This document shows, piece by piece, positions 1-5,062 of a DNA stretch of 5,062 nt (positions are counted from its first letter, which is position 1; each line of letters starts with the position of its first letter). This DNA comes from an uncultured Clostridium sp. GTDB taxonomy: Bacteria; Bacillota; Clostridia; TANB77; CAG-508. The position numbers and the translations under genes were made by a program. Where the stretch lies: NCBI GenBank assembly GCA_905203195.1, contig CAJKVD010000082.1, positions 1-5,062 on the forward strand, in the 5' to 3' direction. The notes under the pieces were generated by a model. That model was given only the letters and a program-made list of their open reading frames with translations. It ran no database searches and was not told where the DNA came from.

Positions 1-9
1 AAAATAGTA

Positions 10-15
10 TATAAT
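10..15 (+). promoter_or_regulatory. Possible -10 box upstream of rnc
   Basis: A perfect TATAAT hexamer lies 33 bp before the rnc start codon. Its -35 partner would fall left of the window, so it cannot be tested. If real, transcription would start near position 22 and give rnc a short leader of about 25 nt. In DNA this AT-rich such hexamers arise often by chance, and rnc in this phylum is often co-transcribed with upstream plsX-acpP, so confidence is low. The rest of 1-48 is A-rich and shows nothing else. Confidence 0.3.
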
Positions 16-48
16 ATAAAAGAAATAAAAAAAGAAAAGAGAAGAAAA

Positions 49-729
49 ATGAATAATCAAGAATTAGAAAAAATGCAAAAAAACATACAATACAAATTTA
101 AAAATTTAGAACTATTAAAAACAGCATTAACACATACATCATATGCATATGACCACAATATAGAAAGCAACGAAAAATTAGAGTTTTTAGGAGACAGTAT
201 TTTAGAATTTGTATCAAGTCAGTATATATATAAAAATTACTCAAAGTTAAGAGAAGGAGAAATGACTAAAGTCAGAGCAACAGTTGTATGTGAAGCAAGT
301 TTATATAAAATAGCAAAACAACACAAATTTAGTGAATATCTATATATAGGAAAATCAGAGCAACAGTCTAAAGGAAATGAAAAGCCAGCAATATTAGCAG
401 ATAGTGTAGAGGCTGTAATAGCAGCAATATATTTAGATGGTGGATTAGAACCAGCATGCAAATTCATTATAGAAAATTTAAAAGACGAAATTGCAATAGC
501 AACACAACATGTGGGGGAAAAAGACTATAAAACCATGTTACAAGAAAAATTACAAGAACATGGAAATGTAAAAATCACATATAAAATAATAAAAGAAACA
601 GGGCCAGACCATAACAAAACATTTGAAGCTGAAGTAGAATTAAACGGAAAAGAATTAGCTAAAGGAAAAGGAAAAAGCAAAAAATTAGCCGAAATGTCAG
701 CAGCAAAAAAAGCATTAGAAAATTTGTAA
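49..729 (+). CDS. rnc: Ribonuclease III
   Basis: Double-strand-specific endoribonuclease that cuts rRNA precursors, some mRNAs and antisense duplexes in the cytoplasm, as a homodimer using Mg2+. At 226 aa it has the usual bacterial length. The N-terminal nuclease domain (about residues 5-150) carries the family signature NEKLEFLGDS at 41-50. Catalytic acids matching E. coli E38, E41, D45, E65, D114 and E117 appear as E42, E45, D49, E69, D118 and E121, so the enzyme should be active. The C-terminal double-stranded RNA-binding domain spans about 158-226 and ends in the typical basic helix KSKKLAEMSAAKKAL (209-223). The start is the ATG at 49, preceded by a modest AGAGAAG Shine-Dalgarno at 38-44. 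The next in-frame ATG (residue 9) has no such site. Upstream neighbours lie outside the window. Confidence 0.97.
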   Translation: MNNQELEKMQKNIQYKFKNLELLKTALTHTSYAYDHNIESNEKLEFLGDSILEFVSSQYIYKNYSKLREGEMTKVRATVVCEASLYKIAKQHKFSEYLYIGKSEQQSKGNEKPAILADSVEAVIAAIYLDGGLEPACKFIIENLKDEIAIATQHVGEKDYKTMLQEKLQEHGNVKITYKIIKETGPDHNKTFEAEVELNGKELAKGKGKSKKLAEMSAAKKALENL

Positions 730-734
730 ATTTA

Positions 735-740
735 AGGAGG
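735..740 (+). promoter_or_regulatory. Strong ribosome binding site of the radical SAM gene
   Basis: AGGAGG, within the longer match AAGGAGGT at 734-741, lies 5 nt before the ATG at 746 and is the best Shine-Dalgarno in the window. It occupies most of the 16-bp gap after the rnc stop, so the second gene can be translated efficiently from an rnc transcript. Confidence 0.85.
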
Positions 741-745
741 TATCT

Positions 746-1807
746 ATGAAAAAGAAATATGTTATACCAGTATTTGTACCACATTTAGGATGTCCAAATG
801 ACTGTGTATTTTGCAATCAAAAATCAATAAGTGGTCAAAAGAAAAATATAACAAAAGAAGATGCCAAAAAGATTATTGACGAATTTTTAGACGGAATAAA
901 AGATATAAAAGGAGAAAAAGAAATAGCATTTTTCGGCGGAAGCTTTACAGCTATAGAAGAAAAAAAACAAGAAGAATTGCTAGAACTTGCATATGAATAT
1001 GTAAAACAAGGAAAAGTAAAAAGCATAAGGATCTCAACAAGACCAGATTATATAAACAAAGAAATATTAAAAAGATTAAAAAAATACAAAGTAAAAACAA
1101 TAGAATTAGGAGTACAATCATCAAATGAATATGTGCTACAAAAAGCAGGAAGGGGACATACATTTGAAGATGTAAAGAGAGCATCAAAACTAATTAGAAA
1201 AAAAGGATTTGTTTTAGGCCATCAAATGATGGTAGGACTACCAGAAAGTACAAGACAAGATGAAATAAACACTGCAAAAGATTTAATAAAACTAAAACCA
1301 AAGATGGTTAGAATATATCCAGTACTAGTATTAAAAGGAACAAAGCTAGAAAAAGACTATAAAAGTGAAAAATATAAGGCATTAACGGTAGTACAAGCAG
1401 TAGAAATTTGTAAAGAATTAGTAAGAATGTTTGATGATAAAAATATTGATGTAATAAGAGTAGGATTACAAAATACAGATGAAATAACAGATCCGAACAA
1501 CAAAGAAAGTCAAGTAATAGTAGGACCATATCATCCAGCATTTAGGCAATTGGTAGAAACTGCAATGTGGTATGATGCAATTGTAAGTAAAATAAAAAAA
1601 TTAAATACTAAAGTAAAAGAAGTAGAAATAACAGTAAATCCTGCTGATGCAAACAGTGTAATAGGTCATAAAAAAGAAAATATAAAAAAACTACATGATA
1701 TATATGACGTTGACTTAATAGTAAAACAAGATAAAAAGATAAAGCAAGGAAAATTAAAACTTGAGATAATAAAATTGTACAAGGATTTTTTAGAAGAACA
1801 AGCATAG
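746..1807 (+). CDS. Elp3-like radical SAM protein without acetyltransferase domain
   Basis: Radical S-adenosylmethionine enzyme of the Elp3-related group (COG1243 type). The 353-aa protein has the cluster-binding motif CPNDCVFC at 16-23, with C16, C20 and C23 as expected iron-sulfur ligands (CX3CX2C). Further landmarks are FFGGSFT at 62-68 (the GGE-like SAM-binding motif), ISTRPDYI at 96-103, ELGVQS at 120-125 and GHQMMVGLPEST at 158-169. After about residue 185 comes the C-terminal extension of the family (IRVGLQ at 237-242). True Elp3 uses a wider cysteine spacing and has a C-terminal GNAT domain for tRNA wobble-uridine modification; that domain is absent here. The reaction is therefore unknown; a role in RNA modification is inference only. 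A stretch at about 298-328 resembles a KH-type RNA-binding element. The gene follows rnc by 16 bp, a pairing familiar in clostridia, and is probably co-transcribed with it. An 8-A run at 960-967 leaves the frame intact. Confidence 0.9.
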   Translation: MKKKYVIPVFVPHLGCPNDCVFCNQKSISGQKKNITKEDAKKIIDEFLDGIKDIKGEKEIAFFGGSFTAIEEKKQEELLELAYEYVKQGKVKSIRISTRPDYINKEILKRLKKYKVKTIELGVQSSNEYVLQKAGRGHTFEDVKRASKLIRKKGFVLGHQMMVGLPESTRQDEINTAKDLIKLKPKMVRIYPVLVLKGTKLEKDYKSEKYKALTVVQAVEICKELVRMFDDKNIDVIRVGLQNTDEITDPNNKESQVIVGPYHPAFRQLVETAMWYDAIVSKIKKLNTKVKEVEITVNPADANSVIGHKKENIKKLHDIYDVDLIVKQDKKIKQGKLKLEIIKLYKDFLEEQA

Positions 1808-1810
1808 TAC

Positions 1811-1829
1811 TTTTGGGTCTGTCCCAAAA
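1811..1829. repeat. Small palindrome (REP-like hairpin) in the radical SAM-yitT gap
   Basis: TTTTGGG at 1811-1817 and CCCAAAA at 1823-1829 form a perfect 7-bp stem around a 5-nt TCTGT loop. A second CCCCAAAA at 1834-1841 could compete for pairing with the left arm. The core GGGTCTGTCCC is richer in GC than its surroundings and resembles in style the short palindromes that are dispersed in many bacterial genomes next to Y1-type transposase genes; this resemblance is from memory. No T-run follows the stem on either strand, so it is not a standard intrinsic terminator. The rest of the 83-bp gap (1808-1890) holds a TATAAA at 1849-1854 with no convincing -35 box, and four AAT units at 1870-1881. 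Confidence 0.45.
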
Positions 1830-1881
1830 ACATCCCCAAAACACTATGTATAAAATTACCAAAAAAGCAAATAATAATAAT

Positions 1882-1887
1882 GGTGAT
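1882..1887 (+). promoter_or_regulatory. Ribosome binding site that fixes the YitT start
   Basis: GGTGAT matches the downstream half of the consensus AAGGAGGTGATC that pairs with the 16S rRNA tail. In that register its GG lies 7 nt before the ATG at 1891, which is good spacing. The earlier in-frame candidates, TTG at 1813 and ATG at 1846, have no purine-rich site in front of them. This favours the shorter protein. Confidence 0.55.
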
Positions 1888-1890
1888 TTT

Positions 1891-2745
1891 ATGTTTTTGA
1901 AAGAAAAAAATAAAATAGTAAAAACAATAAAAGAAGGGGGAGGAACATTATTAGGAGCAGCAATAATGGCAATAGGAACTTCCCTATTTCTATTACCTAA
2001 CCAACTTTCATCTGGAGGATTTGCAGGAATAGCAACAATACTATATTATTTACTAAAAATACCAATGGGTACAACAATACTTGCATTTAATATACCAATA
2101 TTTTTATTAGCAGGGCACAGACTAGGAAAAAGCTTTTTTGTAAAATCATTACTAGGAACAGTAAGTTTTTCAATTTTTATAGATTTATTTGATAAATTAA
2201 CCCCACTAACAACAGATAGATTTTTAGCATGTATATATGGAGGGATAATAATAGGATTAGGAACAGCAGTAATATTAAAAAGTAATAGTTCAACTGGAGG
2301 ATCAGACTTAATAAGTTTTATAGCAAGGAGTTATAGGCCAAATTTAAGAATGAGCAATATAATTATTATAATAGATACAGTTATAGTAGCCTTAAATGTT
2401 ATATTTTTTAGAGAGATAGAAATAGGTTTATATTCTGCAATAAGTATCTATCTAATGGGAAAATTTATAGATATAGTTTTTGAAGGAATATATTTTACAA
2501 AATTATTAATAATAATTTCTAACAAAAATGAACAAATAGCAGAAGAAATTGGAAACAAAATAAAAAGAGGAACTACAGGTCTTTTTGGAAAAGGAATGTA
2601 CACAGGAAAAAACAAACTTATATTAATTTGTGCGGCATCTAGGGGAGATGTAGCTAGAGTTAAAGACATTGCTATGAGCATAGACAACAATAGTTTTATT
2701 GTTATCGCTAATGCAAGAGAAGTTTTTGGTAAAGGTTTTAAATAA
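1891..2745 (+). CDS. YitT family membrane protein with C-terminal DUF2179
   Basis: Integral inner-membrane protein of the YitT family, common in multiple copies in Bacillota; its transport or other role is not established. From the ATG at 1891 it has 284 aa, a normal family length. Hydrophobic segments lie near residues 17-36, 42-56, 60-75, 83-101, 111-130, 155-174 and 178-195, so five to six membrane spans are likely. The family motif STGGSDL is at 134-140. The C-terminal soluble DUF2179 domain covers about 204-284, with GKGMYTGK at 233-240 and the typical ending NAREVFGKGFK. The frame stays open upstream to a TTG at 1813 (310 aa), but the added residues are polar, partly encoded by the palindrome, and lack a binding site. 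It is preceded by an 83-bp gap, the largest gap between genes here, and so may have its own promoter. The following gene starts 21 bp after the stop. Confidence 0.92.
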   Translation: MFLKEKNKIVKTIKEGGGTLLGAAIMAIGTSLFLLPNQLSSGGFAGIATILYYLLKIPMGTTILAFNIPIFLLAGHRLGKSFFVKSLLGTVSFSIFIDLFDKLTPLTTDRFLACIYGGIIIGLGTAVILKSNSSTGGSDLISFIARSYRPNLRMSNIIIIIDTVIVALNVIFFREIEIGLYSAISIYLMGKFIDIVFEGIYFTKLLIIISNKNEQIAEEIGNKIKRGTTGLFGKGMYTGKNKLILICAASRGDVARVKDIAMSIDNNSFIVIANAREVFGKGFK

Positions 2746-2766
2746 AATAAAAGGAATGAGAGAAAA

Positions 2767-3645
2767 ATGCAAGAACAAAAATATACACTAAAAGAACCAG
2801 AATGTTTTAATTTAAAAGACATATTCACATGTGGACAATGCTTTAGGTGGAAAGAAAATGAAGAAAAAGGATACACAGGAGTAGTAGGAAAAAACGTAAT
2901 AAAAATAAAGCAAGACGGAAAAGACTATATTTTAGAATCAAAAGGAGAAGACAATTTAGAAAAACTAGCAATAGAATATTTTGATTTAAAAAGAGATTAT
3001 AAAAAAATACAAAACACATTATCTAATATAGATGAAAATATGGAAAAAAGTATAAAATATGGTCAAGGAATAAGAATATTAAATCAAAATTTATGGGAAA
3101 CAATAATATCATTTATAATATCAGCAAACAACAATATTCCAAGAATCCAAAAAATAATTCAAAGATTATCAGAAAATTTTGGAAAAGAAATAATATTTGA
3201 AAACAAAAAATATTATACCTTTCCAACACCAGAAGAGTTAAAAGATGTTAGCATAGAAAAATACAGAGAGTTAGGCTTAGGATTTAGAGATATTAGACTA
3301 TATGAAACGACACATATGATATTAGATGGAAAAGTAGATTTAAAAAAATTAGAACAAAATCAAAATACGCAAGAAGTAAGAGAAGAACTTTTAGGTTTAT
3401 CTGGAGTAGGCCCAAAAGTAGCTGACTGCATTTTACTATTTTCAACATTAAAAAGATTTGAAGTTTTCCCAATAGATGTATGGGTCAATAGAGTAATGAA
3501 TGAATTATATATACATGGAGATGAAGGCAAAATCAATAAAAAACAAATAGAAAAACTAGCACACGAAAAATTTGGAAACTTAGCAGGTTTAGCACAACAA
3601 TACTTATTTTATTGGAGAAGAGAATTACAAGAACAAAGTAAATAA
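2767..3645 (+). CDS. ogg: 8-oxoguanine DNA glycosylase / AP lyase (OGG1 type)
   Basis: Base-excision repair enzyme that removes 8-oxoguanine opposite cytosine and nicks the backbone by beta-elimination. The 292-aa protein has the OGG1 layout: an N-terminal beta domain with CGQCFRW at 22-28, then a helix-hairpin-helix domain with LSGVGPKVADC at 211-221. Residues known from human OGG1 are all visible: catalytic lysine K249 as K217, catalytic aspartate D268 as D237 (in FPIDVWV), C253 as C221, the N149-N150-N151/R154 set as N121-N123 and R126, and the base-pocket Q315 and F319 as Q277 and F281. Activity on 8-oxoguanine is therefore well supported. Bacillota typically use MutM for this lesion; Ogg of this kind occurs in clostridia, including the characterised C. 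acetobutylicum enzyme of about this size. The ATG at 2767 has GAGAG at 2758-2762 and AAGGAA at 2751-2756 ahead of it. AddB begins 14 bp downstream, suggesting a repair operon. Confidence 0.95.
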   Translation: MQEQKYTLKEPECFNLKDIFTCGQCFRWKENEEKGYTGVVGKNVIKIKQDGKDYILESKGEDNLEKLAIEYFDLKRDYKKIQNTLSNIDENMEKSIKYGQGIRILNQNLWETIISFIISANNNIPRIQKIIQRLSENFGKEIIFENKKYYTFPTPEELKDVSIEKYRELGLGFRDIRLYETTHMILDGKVDLKKLEQNQNTQEVREELLGLSGVGPKVADCILLFSTLKRFEVFPIDVWVNRVMNELYIHGDEGKINKKQIEKLAHEKFGNLAGLAQQYLFYWRRELQEQSK

Positions 3646-3647
3646 AA

Positions 3648-3653
3648 AAGGAG
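3648..3653 (+). promoter_or_regulatory. Ribosome binding site that supports the GTG start of addB
   Basis: AAGGAG stands 6 nt before the GTG at 3660, immediately after the ogg stop codon. An in-frame TAA at 3639-3641 closes the frame upstream, and no ATG lies between it and the GTG. The first in-frame ATG is codon 49, beyond the Walker A motif. GTG is therefore the only sensible start. Confidence 0.85.
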
Positions 3654-3659
3654 AACAAA

Positions 3660-5062
3660 GTGGGACTAAGAATAATATATGGAAGAGCAGGAAGTGGAAA
3701 AAGTGAATATTGCTATAAAGAAATATCAAAAAATATAGATAAAAATGAAAAAGTATTTATAATCACACCAGAGCAAAACGCATTCACAGCAGAAAGAAAA
3801 TTAATGGAAACTATAAAAACAGAAGCGGTTTTGCAAGCCGAAGTAATACATTTAAGCAGATTAGCAAAAAGAGTAATAAAAGAAATAGGAAATAAAGATG
3901 ATAGGATGACCAAATGCGGAAAAACAATGCTAATTAGTCATATACTAACTACTCAAAAAAGCAAACTAAAATATCTATCAAAATCCGAAGAAAATATAGA
4001 TATAGCAATATCAAGTATAACAGAGCTAAAAAAACATGGGGTAACAGTAGAAAGATTAAAAGAACAAATAGAAAACACAGAAAATATCTACTTAAAAACT
4101 AAATTACAAGACATATATTATATCTATGAACAATATAATGAACAAATAAAACAATCATATATAGACGAAGCGGATGAATTAGCAATACTTGCACAAAATA
4201 TAGAAAAAATAGAATGGATAAAAAACAGTATAATTTATATAGACGAATTTGCAGGATTTACATACTCAGAATATCAAGTTATAAAAGAGTTAATAAAATA
4301 CGCAAAACAAGTAAATATAACAATAACTATTGACAATATAGAAAAAGCATTAGCTCCAGACACAGACATATTCTATGCAAATAAAATAACACTTGAAAAA
4401 TTAGAAAATATAGTAAAGAAAAATAATTTAGAAGAAGAGAAACCAATAAAACTAGAAGGGCAAAATAGATTTAAAACACCAGAATTAGAATACATAGAAA
4501 AACATTTATTTGATATAAAATCCACAAAATATCCACAAAATGTAGAAAACATATCATTATTTTTAGCCAAAAATCAATATACAGAAATAGAAAATATAGC
4601 TAAAGAAATTACAGAATTAGTAAAAGAAAAAAATAAAAAGTATAGTGAAATAGCAATAATCACCAAAAACATACAAAACTATTCAAATTTAGCAAAAGTA
4701 ATTTTTGATAAATATGATATACCAGTATTTATAGATGAAAAAAGAGAACTAAGTCAAAATATAATAATCCAATATATCTTATCAATATTTGAAATATTAC
4801 AAAGAAATTATAGTAAAGAAAGCGTATTTCAATATGCAAAAATGGGATTTTTAGATATCGAACAAGAAGACATATTTAAACTAGAAAACTATTGTACAAA
4901 ATGGGGAATAAAACAAAGCAAATTTAAAAAAGATTTTCATTACGAACTAGAAAATAACAGACAGGAAGTAGAACATTATAATGAATTAAGAAAAAAAATA
5001 ATTGAGCCAATAGAAAAATTAAAACAAAGAATCAGAAAAGAAAAAACAGCAAAAGAAATTAC
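3660..5062 (+). CDS. addB: AddAB helicase-nuclease subunit AddB, N-terminal part (runs off window)
   Basis: Subunit of the AddAB complex, the RecBCD counterpart in Bacillota, which resects double-strand breaks and loads recombination. In the studied B. subtilis enzyme the AddB helicase-like domain recognises Chi rather than driving unwinding, and the C-terminal nuclease domain carries an iron-sulfur cluster. Only 467 codons are visible, against a family length near 1,150; the nuclease domain lies beyond the edge. Evidence for AddB: Walker A GRAGSGKS at 8-15; TPEQNAFTAERKLM at 36-49; HLSRLAKRV at 64-72; YIDEFAGFTYSEYQVIKEL at 193-211, where the family has IDxFxGFTxxEYxVI; RFKTPELEYIEKHLF at 270-284; and YSEIAIITKN at 328-337, followed by a region ending in VFIDEKREL (356-364). 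Translation begins at GTG. No frameshift or stop interrupts the visible part. addA would be expected just downstream but is not in view. Confidence 0.95.
   Translation, partial: MGLRIIYGRAGSGKSEYCYKEISKNIDKNEKVFIITPEQNAFTAERKLMETIKTEAVLQAEVIHLSRLAKRVIKEIGNKDDRMTKCGKTMLISHILTTQKSKLKYLSKSEENIDIAISSITELKKHGVTVERLKEQIENTENIYLKTKLQDIYYIYEQYNEQIKQSYIDEADELAILAQNIEKIEWIKNSIIYIDEFAGFTYSEYQVIKELIKYAKQVNITITIDNIEKALAPDTDIFYANKITLEKLENIVKKNNLEEEKPIKLEGQNRFKTPELEYIEKHLFDIKSTKYPQNVENISLFLAKNQYTEIENIAKEITELVKEKNKKYSEIAIITKNIQNYSNLAKVIFDKYDIPVFIDEKRELSQNIIIQYILSIFEILQRNYSKESVFQYAKMGFLDIEQEDIFKLENYCTKWGIKQSKFKKDFHYELENNRQEVEHYNELRKKIIEPIEKLKQRIRKEKTAKEI

Noticed and set aside
960..967. Run of eight A in the radical SAM gene as a frameshift or slippage site
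   Set aside because: The frame continues intact through all family motifs on both sides, and runs of seven A are common in this AT-rich window.
1811..1830. Hairpin as an intrinsic terminator after the radical SAM gene
   Set aside because: The stem has only three GC pairs and no U-tract follows on either strand; the downstream bases are A-rich and then CATCCCC.
2756..2791. Eleven-codon out-of-frame ATG frame overlapping the ogg start
   Set aside because: Its ATG overlaps the AAGGAA purine stretch, leaving no spacing to a ribosome site, and the peptide has no features; it is likely chance.
237..2876. Several minus-strand open frames of 63-142 codons within rnc, the radical SAM gene, yitT and ogg
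   Set aside because: They lie antisense to well-supported genes, are low-complexity Leu/Phe/Ser-rich products of A-rich coding DNA, and lack credible starts or domains.
3826..3840. Hairpin CGGTTT-TGC-AAGCCG within addB
   Set aside because: It is a 6-bp stem with one wobble pair inside conserved coding sequence and has no sign of a regulatory role.
3824..4173. Two AGCGG pentamers (3824-3828 and 4169-4173), the B. subtilis Chi sequence, inside addB
   Set aside because: Two copies of a 5-mer in 5 kb is close to chance, the Chi sequence of this organism is unknown, and both sit in ordinary Glu-Ala codons.
3713..4570. Two minus-strand open frames of 65-66 codons inside addB
   Set aside because: Both are antisense to the clearly recognisable AddB frame and are hydrophobic shadows of A-rich codons.

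Overview
The window looks like a stretch of chromosome from a very low-GC Bacillota, most likely a Clostridia-type organism. By eye GC is about a quarter, the coding strand is strongly A-rich, arginine is mostly AGA, and stops are TAA or TAG. The proteins are typical of the phylum: a clostridial-style Elp3-like radical SAM enzyme, a YitT/DUF2179 membrane protein, an 8-oxoguanine DNA glycosylase of about the C. acetobutylicum Ogg size, and AddB. I cannot name a genus or species.

Layout: five genes, all on the + strand, tightly packed. RNase III (rnc, 49-729) is followed after 16 bp by a radical SAM protein (746-1807). An 83-bp gap holds a short GC-richer palindrome and leads to a YitT-family membrane protein, best started at 1891 (1891-2745). 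After 21 bp comes the OGG1-type glycosylase (2767-3645). After 14 bp comes addB, which starts with GTG at 3660 and runs off the right edge (467 codons visible of a family length near 1,150). No RNA gene, CRISPR array, insertion sequence or convincing terminator is visible. The only non-coding stretch longer than 25 bp inside the window is 1808-1890; bases 1-48 are the leader of rnc with a TATAAT box.

Functionally there are two themes. The left pair, rnc plus radical SAM, is a familiar clostridial pair in RNA processing and, by inference from Elp3, tRNA modification. The right pair, ogg plus addB, is DNA repair: excision of oxidised guanine and processing of double-strand breaks. Their 14-bp spacing suggests co-transcription. 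YitT sits between the two pairs and marks a likely operon junction. In many clostridia the rnc-radical SAM pair is followed by smc and ftsY; here it is not.

I did not find an undescribed system. The region reads as ordinary housekeeping DNA. The items most worth checking are the palindrome at the YitT junction, the altered gene order, and the ogg-addB pairing.
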